Of a stretch of DNA of 64,000 nt, positions 35,249 to 45,927 are shown in pieces (within the stretch, counting starts at the first letter, position 1; the number at the start of each line of letters is the position of its first letter). The stretch comes from Hypoxylon rubiginosum. Lineage: Eukaryota; Ascomycota; Sordariomycetes; Xylariales; Hypoxylaceae. Made by a program: the position numbers and the translations under genes. The notes beneath the pieces are model-generated. The model ran no database searches. It saw only the letters and a list, made by a program, of their open reading frames with translations, and was not told the DNA's origin. The stretch is from positions 666,133 to 730,132 of the forward strand of contig CADCXA010000009.1 in NCBI GenBank assembly GCA_902806565.1, given 5' to 3'.

Positions 35249-38200
35249 GGCTGCGGCTCTTGTTGGTCTCGTGCCTTCCCTAAGGCTGGATGGATTGGTT
35301 GAGGAGTAGATATGGGCGAGAAATTGGTAGTGATGTGATGAGATGACCGGGAATAGGCGGTTGCTCAGGAGATGGTGAGATGGATGCTCAGGTACCACCG
35401 ACTTGCTTTTAGGAATGATTGGCTTAGGGCTCTTATATATGTTTCTTCTTAACCAAGGTCTGCAATTAGTTGCCAGTATATATGACCCAAGGGCTCTATT
35501 GCCGGTGATGTCCGTTGGGACAGAGCCGCCACTCCTCCCAAGGCCTGGACCTAGCAGCAGCGCTGCGAAAGCCACGAATCCCTAGCCTGGGTTTGACTTG
35601 CCTACATCAGCGTGTGGGCTCGACGATGTCTTTTCGGATTTCTTTAACGTTATGAAATACCTGCTTGCCATCTAGCGGCTGAGGGGCTCTGCAGCGCGCG
35701 AGTCAGTTTTTGTTACCAGCGTGGAATATCGTGGCTAACGTCGGTGCACACTAGGGGCTAGCTCGTAAAGCGGTCGTAGGGGCGGTTTTCGAACTCATCA
35801 CATCTGCGGGCGCAGCAGTTGACTGCTCTGGTTGTCTCTGGATTCTCTTTGTACCTGGATACTCTCATGTTATTTTTGGTAAATTTTGTTCCCTTTTCGT
35901 TGTACCTTGGGTGAGAAACGCGGCTGCCATGGGGGGGGTCCCTGCCGCATACCCTATGGGCACCTAAGGTAACAAACATGCGCGTACCACGGATGTTCCT
36001 CAACTTTGACGATGCTGTAGAATTTTTGTCACTTTTAGATTTACCTACCAATCCATACTTTGGCAACACATGAAGAGAAATTTTCTCAAGCTGTAAGAGT
36101 CCTTTCGGGCTCCCCCTTTTTGATCCCGGGTATCTGACCCCCCTGCCCCCCTGCCTCCCGTAACCATCAACCATTTGCGTAGGGCTCAATAACTTTACGT
36201 CAGGAAGCTATCACAACATAAAGTTGCGACCTGCCGAACCTGGCTATGGATCGTGTTAGAACAGGCTTAGCTGCTGGCTTCCACAATGGGGGCGGTAGCA
36301 TGGTCATAGGTTGACGTAATATTATGATCTGACTGTGCACTTAAAACGAGATTTAAGCTGTATATTGGCGATCTTTCCTCGCATCGTGCATCTTGCCGTG
36401 GCATTTGTTCCGTGGGAATGACATAAGCCGAAGCAATACCAAACGGGGAGAGTCCAGTGCCTGTGACCTGGTCCCTTAATTTGGTTGAAGATGTTGATGC
36501 TAAAATATCACTAAACTAGTTCATTCGAATTTAGAGCGCGGGATCTAATGTAGGCGGGCTGCTAATTTGGGATCGTTATGGGACAGCCACGAGTGGCAAA
36601 CCCTTCAGACCCTGATCAGAATATCTATATTACCCAGGAGGTAGGTACCGACGAAAATGGTGCCATGACTCTGTATCTCTCCCGATGATATACAATAATG
36701 CCGAATATTGACCATCGTGCTTCAAAGGCGTATCTTCCAAGAGTTATAGGAGTATTAGAGGCTTGGCAAACATCTCGTGAGCATGATCGGCGTGGATATC
36801 GAATGAAGAGTGAGCAGGGAGTAGCTTCTAAGATGGAAGCTAAAAGGGGATAGTTCGATCTCGACTCATCTAGTCTTATAGTTGGATGCCGTATGTATCT
36901 TTGCTAATACTACAACAACGCTAGTTTTCAAACTTAGTTCATGGATGCTGAAGTCACTCTTCTCTTTGGGTTTTACCATCTTAGCGGGCAAAAAGAAAAG
37001 AAAAAAAGAATTAAGGTAGCCTGCTTGTCAGATGCATATATATGCTAGGTAGGTACCTATGCAATGCAAGGCTTATATAACGTTATACGATGGGAAGAAA
37101 ACTCAATGGTCGTGGAGATGCTGGGACATAGTCAAGATTCATCCCTTTTAAGAACAAATTTATCTACCACAACTTATTACTCTGTAAACCGCGTGTCATA
37201 TTGCCTATCAACGTCTTGGATGGTCTCTTGTTGGTTAAGTTTTATGCAATGCGAGGAGTGCCTTAAAGTTATCACAAGATATGGAGCTCTATAAAAATCT
37301 ACTTTTATCCAATCATATATAAGTTAATTATAGCTACCGTAGATATACCGTTGTCCGGATGTTGATACGAACGGGCAAGGTTTTCCGGAGCCGATGTTAG
37401 TCGTATCATTGGTGAGAGCTCGCACTCGGACCGGCCCTTACATGACAGCAAGCATGTTGTAACTCATTTTCCTCTTTTAAAACGAGCAGGATGCGAGGTA
37501 GGCAAAAGCTAACCTTTGTCTCTAAAGACTATCATTTCCGGAATGTTCTATAGGCATCTATGTGTTAGCTCGCAGGAGGCAACTATCAGCAGAGTTCTGC
37601 GTGCTATATCTTAAAGCATAAGAATCGATTTGACTGACGTGCGTCAATGGAAGCTAGATATAGTTCTATTCCCTAATGAGACTTCAGACCCGAGAAAGGC
37701 AGCTCTATGCTTGAGCGGCCCAGCGTCCGCTTGCATATCATCTCCGCTTCTCCAGGTACAAGTTCCCCGCTAGCCGTGCTAGATGTCGCTATGATGATCA
37801 GATCTGCTACGACTCCGTTTGATTCACTCCCGAGGATTACGTCTTTCGAAGTTCATGACTCGTTTAGACCGGGTTTCATCACGCGGACTACCAAATTTTT
37901 CTTGCGGATGTATAATTTAGATGGTGCTTTTCACGTTGAAGACAATGGCGTCATGACACTTGTGAAAGAAGCGCGCCGGGTGGAAATGGTAATAGGAGAA
38001 AATATTAGTAAACTGAGACAGGGGGATACTATGAACGCATAGCACAGCCACATCACCTCTTGCTACATCAGCCACAAGCCACAAGCCACAGTGCCATCCA
38101 TAAGGTACCTACAACCTACCTTGGAGAAGCTCCTTGAACTGCCTGATTGTCGTCAACTCAATCAGATCAACCCTGAGTTACATACTGAAGCTGACAAGTT

Positions 38201-38332
38201 GACTGGTTACATTAGTGTGATAGAAGTTTGTATGGATCGCCCTGGCCCAATCCATCGTCCGACCGCTACGAAGTACATCCGATACGCTACAACTTAGCGC
38301 CTTGGTATTCTCGGCCTTTCCCGTTGTTATAA
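35249..38332. other. Gene-poor stretch before the HET gene
   Basis: About 3.1 kb. One doubtful small frame (37707-38042) is listed separately. GGTAGGTACC motifs lie at 36639-36650 and 37045-37059. A/T-rich in places (36.9-37.4 kb), but not RIP-like as the island at 47 kb is. Confidence 0.5.
37707..38042 (+). CDS. Doubtful small hypothetical protein
   Basis: ATG-initiated frame of 111 codons in a gene-poor stretch, about 290 bp upstream of the HET gene start. No signal peptide, membrane segment or family motif is recognised. It could be chance or a remnant. Confidence 0.2.
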   Translation: MLERPSVRLHIISASPGTSSPLAVLDVAMMIRSATTPFDSLPRITSFEVHDSFRPGFITRTTKFFLRMYNLDGAFHVEDNGVMTLVKEARRVEMVIGENISKLRQGDTMNA

Positions 38333-40798
38333 ATGGCGATGACCATCCTGAACGCTACTACTACAGTGGAGGAGGACATTGAGCACCATCAGCTTCTGTC
38401 TCTGGACCGGCCTTGCTAGCATTGCAAGGCTCTTGAACTGGACGACGTGGGGCTAGGAGGTGTCATCAAACATGGGAAAGATGGGGAGCGACTCGTTGAC
38501 TTCGGAGAGGTACAAGAAACATATGCCAAGAGAAAGGGAACCAATTTTGCGTCACTGGCGATTACGGCCGGCTTAGGTAAACTTGATGATGGTACGCTAG
38601 AGAGCTGGCCTAAGCTGGAGCTGAAGCTCGGTTATATGAGAGACGATATCTTCCCCGATCTCCTTGGTCTTGCATCGACAAGTTCACAAGGATGTGCATT
38701 CTGCAAGATACTGAGAGGAGATCTCATAGCCGCGTGGGATAAGATCAGGGAGGAGTCTGATAGAAAGGATGACAATGAAGAGAAGGTCCATCAGGCAAAA
38801 CTCGCTATTACTAAGGTGACATATCAACTTTACGAAGTCCCTCATAATAACGAGGGGGGTGAGGTTGTTGGAAGCCATTCTAAGCGGATTTGCCTTGATT
38901 CACTTTATGTCTTCTTCACTATCGACCTGGGAAGCAGCAAGATGGATTATTCGCTTCATTATAATATCCATGCTGATGCCGCTGGTATGCTAGCAAGCAA
39001 TCTCTTCATGTCACTTATCCATAAGGAGAAGAGCTGTCGCGAATCAGATCCTTGCGCATCATGGTTTCAGATATGGCGCAAGCCTCTATCCAACGGCCTT
39101 ATATCCCCTCCATCAATAAAGCGTCTGAATGAGCTTATTGCTAGGTCCCTTCTTGAAATCCCCACGCCTCCGGGCAATACTTACTACCCTACGCGTCTCC
39201 TCGATGTCGGTTCAAGCACTTGCTCGAAATTACGTCTCATAATTTCAGCAGAATATCCCGCGCTTAGTAAAGGTGAAGCGAACTTTGTAGGGGTAAGGTA
39301 CGCGGCATTGAGTTACTGCTGGGGACCCAAAGATGAAGCGAACAAACAGCTGATAACGACTCGTGGGACAATCCGAAATCACATCGCGCAGATAGAATTT
39401 GGACACTTACCACAGACGGTTGCAGATGCCGTCCAAGTATGTCGAACCATTGGGATAAGATACCTTTGGGTAGACGCCTTGTGCATCGTCCAAGATAACA
39501 GGGACGATTGGGCTAGGGAAGCCTTCGAAATGGCCAACGTTTACGCCAACAGTTTCATAACGCTGTGTATTCTCCAGGGAAACTCCTGCACGAGCGGCTT
39601 CTTAAAGAAACCGCACTCTCCAAAAACCCTGCAGGTCAATTTCCGCTCTCGTTTGGATAGTTCTATTTCAGGGAAGCTGTACCTTCGGATGCTGCACCCT
39701 CCACGGGAAAATCTTAAGGATTCTAGGCTCCAGACTATGGGTGGACTTGTTGGAGCGGGCCCCGATGAACCTGCCAAGCTGGATCTCCGCGATGCTGCTT
39801 GGAGTAACCGAGGATGGACCTTCCAAGAAGCAAGACTCTCGCCACGGAAACTCTTCTACGGGCCGCTGATGTTTCATATTAGTTGTGGGAAGCTACAGGA
39901 GTCGGCAGACGGATCTAAATTTGATGAAGATGATTTCTTTCGTCAGCGTGAACCTAAGTTCAGCGATGTCTTGGTGGGCTGGTACAGCCTGGTCGCGACA
40001 TATGGCAACCGGGCGCTTTCATACGAGCGAGACAGGTTTCCGGCACTTTCTGCGTTCCCCAGGACTATATCTGAGAAGTTCCCAGACCAGCAATACTTGG
40101 CTGGATTGTGGAAGTCGGACCTACATAGGGGCCTACTTTGGACCCCTTATGCATGGACTGATCTCAAAACTTACCTCGAATATCCTGAGGAAGGATACAT
40201 CGCGCCCTCTTGGAGCTGGGCGTGCCATCCTGGTGGTCTTACTTGGGTGAGAGGAAATGCATTGGGCCTCTATATCTTTTCGCCCGAATTTGAACTGAGG
40301 GGTGCAAATATTGTTTCCGAGGCCATGAATCCATACGGCCGCGTGCTCAGCGGTACTCTCGAACTTGATGCAAAGACATTTCAGCTTCCTCTCTGCAGGG
40401 GTGAAGGTAGGGTAATTGAAACCCCAGATTCTGAACGCCGGTGGCTCGGCGTTACCTTCCACTACACGTTGTTATCAGCGAAGGACGAATATATAGCTTC
40501 CCTCCACCTGGATTGGATTACCTTAGGCGGAAAAAAACATCCAGAAGATCCTCTGAATCTGGACCAGCTATGTATGGTCTTGATCTCCCGCAGTAGCCTC
40601 GACAATATATACCATCATTGGAAACCATCTGATGACAAGCACGTAACCGATCCAGAGATCATGCTGGGTCTTCTGCTGCAGCCAACTGGGGAAAAGGACG
40701 AGTTCGTCAAAGTCGGTCTGTGGTACTCTGAAACCCGAGGACTGGGCGGAAACAAGTTTTGGGATAATATCCGAAGGCGATCCGTGAGACTTGTTTGA
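38333..40798 (+). CDS. HET-domain protein with an in-frame TAG near its N-terminus
   Basis: The reading frame from ATG 38333 to TGA 40796-40798 is 822 codons, interrupted only by TAG at 38417-38419 (codon 29). The stop lies between two cysteine codons (C-TAG-H-C-K-A-L-E-L-D-D), a place where many fungal HET proteins have a CxxC-type start. After it comes a region with CAFCKILRGDL, then the HET core: VRYAALSYCWGP, TVADAVQVCRTIGIRYLWVDALCIVQD, WAREAFEMANVYANSFITLCI, and AWSNRGWTFQEARLSPRKLFYG further on. HET proteins trigger cell death on non-self recognition after hyphal fusion; partner and specificity are unknown. If the TAG is real, translation could restart at ATG 38636 (720 aa, HET core intact) or the allele is dead. 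A 55-bp intron ending at the TAG would need a poor GTGGAG donor. Confidence 0.85.
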
Positions 40799-42321
40799 TG
40801 ATTTGGAAATCTACATAATTATATTTGAATCTTGTAACTGCAGTTCTATAATTAAAGGATTATTATATGTGGTATGCTTGTTTAGTCTCGGGGGCAAGGG
40901 GGTTGGGGTTGGCTGGGGATGAAAGGGTAATGTGGGAAAGAAAGAAAAAATAAAAAAAAGATAAAAGAAAATAATAAATTGCCGGGAGCCAGATTCGAAC
41001 TGGCGTCTCCAGTAGAGTAGGTTATTTGCTAACATACAATGAAGCTCCTCGCTGTGGCTGGCATCCACAAGGTTCGAATGTGGTGTCTGGCATCCGCGTT
41101 CTAGAGATCCAGTGCATGCTTCAAGGCCACTTTCCTAGAATCATACCACTAGACCACCCCAGCTTCTGAATTGTTGAAAACAAGTACTGTAATTCTGCCA
41201 TATAACCCTTTCGTTGGAGGGGAAGGTACGCGGGGGCGGCTGTTGCCCTGAGATACCGGCACAATGTGCCTCAGGTATTTAAGATGCAACAACTAGCGGA
41301 GCAACGACAGCTCGGCGGATCTAAGCTGGCAACCCAAGATAAATTATTTATTATTTTCTCTTATTCTCAGTTGCGATCTCGGAACATGATGCGAACCCTC
41401 ATATCTGGCCGTAATGGTCCGTTCGGTATCGAGTACGTAGACCGAGGTATCTCTTTGGTTCAGAGCCGTCGTCCGGCAGCCTAAACTCGTAATTCAAAAT
41501 CAAGTGAGCCAACGCACCACCTTCAGGTATTTCATGCAAGGGGTAGTTAATAGTTCCGGGGAGGGCGAGAATGCCGTCGTAAACTGCTGCTGTCCCGCTG
41601 TGACCAGAACGAATTTGTTTCGCAATTACGATATGTTCACGAGAGCGATGCTCTATCCTTCCTCGATTGTCTGTGGAAGAACTGGAGAGGAAGGCACCCG
41701 GAAATTAGTCGGGGCTATGGGTTTGGGATGGTAGAGCCATGGCAAGCTTTGGTTGAACAACGAGTTGCCTTCGTAAGTAATACCTCAGCATCTGGTTCTA
41801 GATCCGATGTCACTTTAAAATCTAAGTGCCGGGAACTAATTGATGCTGACAACGTGGTTCAGCAGTGAAATATGGCATGCATGTCCCACTATTAGATTAT
41901 AAGGCTAGAGAACGGATGTGCTCTAAGAGGGTGGTAGTGTCAATGTGGTCGATGATTCTTCCTCCTACATGCTGCTGTTACTGTGGAAGTCCGTGGACCC
42001 CTTAACTCTAACTTTGGCTACGACTTTTAGTTGGTTTCAGCCATAGATTCCGAGTGCTCGCTACGTACGCAGACCCCTTTCCATCCGTAAAGTATTTAAG
42101 AGACAAGCTCCCGCAGAAAAGGCTTAACACAATAACCTTCGTAAACTTGGCCACCTCAAAAATAGTTTTCTTCTTGTACGGTGGCACTTGGGATTCATCC
42201 TTATTCTGAGCAGTTCTTATAATATACCTGGCAAGAGCGAGAGCTGTAATTTTCGACAGCACAAGCTTATCCCCGGACTTCCTCACAAAACTATATCTAT
42301 TCGTCAAGAAATATCGGAAGC
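40799..42321. other. Intergenic with tRNA-like element
   Basis: Apart from the Pol III-like element at 40980-41163, no gene is supported. Several short frames between 41.2 and 42.3 kb have no features. Confidence 0.5.
40980..41163 (-). tRNA. tRNA-like Pol III element, isotype unresolved
   Basis: Read on the minus strand, it begins GCTGGGG followed at position 8 by TGGTCTAGTGG, a good A box (41156-41146). It ends with a perfect T-arm (GCCAG-TTCGAAT-CTGGC, B box at 41001-40991) and TCCCGGC-A. The first and last 7 bases can pair at all seven positions (two G-U). The total length of about 184 nt is far above a normal tRNA, so either a very long intron of about 100 nt or a composite/decayed pair is present. 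A second, weaker T-arm-like copy lies at 41080-41070, and GGATGCCAG occurs twice inside. I could not fit an anticodon loop with a conserved U33, so the isotype is open and it may be a pseudogene. Confidence 0.5.
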
Positions 42322-42969
42322 ATGCCTCTCTCGTCGCGATTCACGAAATTAAAGTCTCTCCTACGGCGAGGGATACTCCCGAAACCACCCGCCCAACAGT
42401 CCCGGGACGAAGCCGATGATCTCTCGTATGCCTCTGCCTCGGTATACTCTACCGCCACCCTCGCCATGATCGATGTTTTCGATGCTCAAGCTGGAGCGCC
42501 TACTGCCGCGGAAGTGGTGCGATTTACCGCTGATCGCATGTCTTCCGGCCTCCGCTCCTTTGCCTCGTCCATTGATACCGTTGCAGCGAGGGTGACCTTT
42601 CGTTACCACATGTCGGATCGCGTGGAATTTTGGCGCTTCGAAAGTATTACTTCCCAGCTCCTTCGATTCGCCAATACCAATGCTCGCTCCTCCGCCAAGT
42701 ATGTCGCTTATCGCGTCAATATCTATACAAGCCCGCAGGCTGAGGCCACCATGGCAGCTATTGCGAAGGCCGAAATAGATATTAAGCGTGCGGTTGCCGA
42801 TGTTGTTATGGCGTATGCCAATACTGCAAAGCCTACTATAGAATCCGTTCGATTCATCCGGAAGCTTCTTGCCGCCGTTACAGCTGCGGCTTCTCAAGCA
42901 GCCAACACCGTTGCGGATGTAGAGAATTTCGAGGATCCGGACGAAGCTCCGCCACCTTATACTCCTTAA
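42322..42969 (+). CDS. Hypothetical protein with C-terminal PPPY motif
   Basis: 215 aa, single exon, with a basic N-terminus (RFTKLKSLLRRGILPKPP). The body is rich in Ala/Val/Thr and mostly helix-forming (IDTVAARVTF, AAIAKAEIDIKRAVADVVMAYA, RKLLAAVTAAASQAANTVADVE). The acidic C-terminus ends EAPPPYTP; PPxY can bind WW domains such as those of Rsp5/Nedd4 ubiquitin ligases (inference). No known family. It converges with the next gene; the stop codons lie about 36 bp apart. Confidence 0.6.
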   Translation: MPLSSRFTKLKSLLRRGILPKPPAQQSRDEADDLSYASASVYSTATLAMIDVFDAQAGAPTAAEVVRFTADRMSSGLRSFASSIDTVAARVTFRYHMSDRVEFWRFESITSQLLRFANTNARSSAKYVAYRVNIYTSPQAEATMAAIAKAEIDIKRAVADVVMAYANTAKPTIESVRFIRKLLAAVTAAASQAANTVADVENFEDPDEAPPPYTP

Positions 42970-43005
42970 CTTCATATCATTGCTTGATAAAAGAAGAAAA
43001 GGAAA

Positions 43006-43428
43006 TTATACCGACTGCGATGACCCAGCTACCTTCTCGGACGGAATCCGATATCGCAACTTCTGGCCTCTGGGAACCCCCGCCGCGATGGCAGTAGCCG
43101 TGGCTACGGCCATCCCGGCCTTACGCCCCGCGTCCTGCGCCGCACGGGAGCTGACGAAGTACTGGCCTGGGGTGTGGGAGCCCTTCTCCAATGATTTGGC
43201 TAGCTCTGCGGCGGTCACGAAGGCCACTACCCGCGCCATAAACTCGATGTTCAAACCGTCCAATCCTTGATCCGGGTCGTCGACGTAGTGGTGGCGGGGG
43301 CGGAGGCGGAGGCGGTGTTGACAGTCGTACAGAATGAGGCATGCCATGGCAGCCAAGATGGAGCTGACGGCCCAAATTGCATAGAAGATAAGGTTGCCAT
43401 TCCCTGTCTGTGACTCGAGCGTCGCCAT
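43006..43428 (-). CDS. Hypothetical single-pass membrane protein
   Basis: 140 aa from ATG at 43428. An N-terminal hydrophobic segment (LIFYAIWAVSSILAAMACLIL, about residues 13-33) is followed by a basic stretch (CQHRLRLRPRHHY), so a membrane anchor with a cytosolic C-terminus is likely. The rest contains an Ala-rich helix (AGMAVATATAIAAG). No family is recognised. It is convergent and almost adjacent to the PPPY gene, with which it may be co-expressed (inference). Confidence 0.55.
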   Translation of the reverse strand: MATLESQTGNGNLIFYAIWAVSSILAAMACLILYDCQHRLRLRPRHHYVDDPDQGLDGLNIEFMARVVAFVTAAELAKSLEKGSHTPGQYFVSSRAAQDAGRKAGMAVATATAIAAGVPRGQKLRYRIPSEKVAGSSQSV

Positions 43429-44013
43429 TGTCGCTATTTTCGCTGTTATTATCGTGGCAGTTGTTGTTGTTGTTGTTATTTGCTTTCTACAAGCAGTCAG
43501 TGTGTGTATGCGTATGTGTGGTTGGATGTTCCAGAACAGCGGTTGGGCGGAACGAGAGGAGATTGAGGATTGAATCTCGCTTGATTTTCACAGTGGTTTT
43601 TTTTTTCTTAAAGTGGATGTTACTCCTAAGACCTTGAAGAGCGGCGTGCGTTACATCATAAACTGGAGGAGTGATGCAAAGGGGTAGTGTCCCTTACACT
43701 ATTCTAGATAGGAGGCACTGTTCTTTCTTGATGTGCTGTCAAGCCTGTGCTTGCAGCCGGAAAAAAAGGGGCAGGGGTAGAGGAGGGCGGGGGCGAACCT
43801 TCCTCTACTTTTCGATTTGACTTACCTATGTATATTGTTACTACCTACCTGGTACGCAGTAGATATGCTAGAAATGGTGTCTACTGAATGTGGAAGACGT
43901 GCACGATATCCCTCGGAGTAGTCACCAATTACGTTTCTATCACTCTTTTGCCCTACAACCCTTGCCCGGCCGCCTCAGATTGACCTTTCGCAACCGGCTC
44001 CTGCTCCTGCTCC
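43429..44013. other. Intergenic
   Basis: No gene is seen. It contains a GTT trinucleotide run (43460-43477) and a CTACCTACCTGGTA motif (43840-43854). Confidence 0.5.
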
Positions 44014-45927
44014 TCAGAATGAATAGTCGTCAGAGTCAAAATAATCACTCTCTACCACGGTCGTGGCATCGTCCTCTGATCCTCCCCGAGAAGCGTCACC
44101 GATAGGCCATTTGTCCAAACCCTTCCGTTGCTTCTCAGAAACAGGGAACCGGTCCTGAAATGCCATCCGCACCATCGTGCGTGTTCTGGATCGGAATATT
44201 CCGGGGTGGGATACCACGAACGAAGTCGCATTGTACGCCGAGTTGCTATCCCGAGAATTGAACTCGTCCATGAGAAATCCATGAAGAAGTCTAAAGGCCG
44301 AGTCTCGCGCTAGACTCTTTTGGCCGCTGATATTCCTTCTCTCTTCGTAATCCCATTCGCTCTTACCTTTTCTCATATCGTCCATGACGTCGCGTATGTG
44401 CCGATTAACAAGCACGTCGATTCCGAGAAACTTGAGAGTTTCGCAGAGGGTACGGTAGTCGGACAGCTGAGTTGGCATGCGGCGGAAGAATTGTCGGAAT
44501 CCATCGCGCAATCCATGCTGGATGATGTCGAAAAATGGTATGGATTCGTTTATGCGTATAGGGGTGGTATCGTCACCAGACTGTTGTTGGGAACTTGAAT
44601 ATGTCCTGAAATAGGGGACTCGATTGGTATCGACAAGATATTCTGTCGATCCGATCAGGACCCTGATACTCGACGTTTCAGCTGGACCTCGAGATGCAGC
44701 CTAATACTTCGTCAACGGACTTTGTAGTTTAAGAATTGGTTGGAGTCATACCGTCTTTGGTGTAGTCGTAATGCCCTCCTTGTCGGGAATATCGCACCCA
44801 GCCCATTTGGAGTACAAGTCTTTAGGCAGCATCTGTCTTTCATCAGCTTTGCGAATTAATACCAATTTTTCGATATATCCGTTATATCTGATGATTGCTC
44901 TACCACCGCATCCTTTCACAACGTCGAGTATCTTGCTGATTAATGCAGCCAATCTCTTCAAGTCGTACTGATTCTCTTCTTCCCATTCGTTGACCGCAGC
45001 CACTACATTTTGGACTGCAGGCTCCCCAAACTTGCCCTTGTTGTGGTATGCGCGCACAAGATTAGGAGTTTGAGATATCCAGAGTTGAGCTGCGAACTCT
45101 TGGAAGTCGATAGATTTGTGGGAAACGCGGGTTTTAATCACGAAGGTTGATTCTCTCGGTACTGCCTTGCCCTCCTTTCTAGTGATTAACTGAGACGCAG
45201 GAGAAGTAGCAGTACCGAGCCGATCGGCTGAAGATAACGATAACGAGGCCAGTGTATTAGAGAGATCATCACTCTCTCGCTCGTTCGTGGTGAGAACGGG
45301 TGCTGACTCATCGGAAAGGTATCCATCCGTTTCGTGGCGGACAATGAGATTGAGGTCGCCGAACTGGTATGAGATGATTCTATGGTGTCCAGTGCTGCCT
45401 TCGATCTGGTTCGAAGTGTATGCTTTCTCGAATTCATGGCCAAAGCCTCTGAATTCATCCGGCTCGATGAACTTCTGTGTTGATATCTCTGTGCGGCAGA
45501 ATAATGCTGTTTTCCCCGTTACTTCGACTTCGATGTCGAATGCTTCAAGCCCGCTCTTCGTCGAACGAGCATTGATGAATGATAGTAACTTGCGGATATT
45601 GTTCCGGTCGGTCACAACATCAGTCGAACGGATGTCGAAAGACGGGTTCGTGCTGTACAGTGCACGAAATAGGGGCTCGAGAGGACTATCTGGATGCCGG
45701 GCCGCATTTTGGTCGATATAGATCAGGCCTGAGTCCTTCTCCAGAGTTTGAGAGATTTTCGGAGGCGACCACAGAGGAGGACTACCGGGAATGGCAATGG
45801 TCGGTGTAGGTGTTTCGGTCCAGTTGTAAGAGGACAGGTGCTTGACGCCTGTGATTGACGCTACAGGAGGAGTAGGAAGACGATGAATATCAGAACGGGT
45901 AATCTCGGCCACAACAACAGATGCCAT
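44014..45927 (-). CDS. Fungal orphan domain joined to a BTB-like domain
   Basis: Two exons on the minus strand, 45927-44752 and 44700-44014 (51-bp phase-0 intron GTATGA..TTAG; 620 aa). Residues 1-392 belong to a widespread filamentous-fungal family of unknown function that databases often mislabel geranylgeranyl pyrophosphate synthetase: LPTPPVASITGVKHLSSYNW, PGSPPLWSPP, IYIDQNAARHPDSPLEPLFRALY, DVVTDRNNIRKLL, GFGHEFEKAYT, GHHRIISYQFG, LIVRHETDGY, MLPKDLYSKW. No DDxxD prenyltransferase motif is visible. Residues about 403-490 resemble a BTB/POZ-like fold (IRVLIGSTEYLVDTNRVPYF, INESIPFFDIIQHGL, YRTLCETLKFLGIDVL). They are followed by a conserved tail (FVVSHPGIFRSRTRTMVR, KQRKGLDKWPIGD) and an acidic end. 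Read separately, the second part has no ATG, which supports splicing to exon 1. Confidence 0.8.

Noticed and set aside
38365..38419. 55-bp intron removing the TAG in the HET gene
   Set aside because: Would need a GTGGAG donor and has no clear branch site, while the uninterrupted frame gives a conserved-looking C-x-x-C start; kept only as an alternative.
42008..42307. 99-codon minus-strand frame upstream of the PPPY gene
   Set aside because: No ATG start and no family features.
42361..42975. 204-codon minus-strand frame opposite the PPPY gene
   Set aside because: Composition (many Arg, Gly, Ile, Cys without pattern) fits an antisense shadow; the plus strand has a sensible start, helices and a PPPYTP end.
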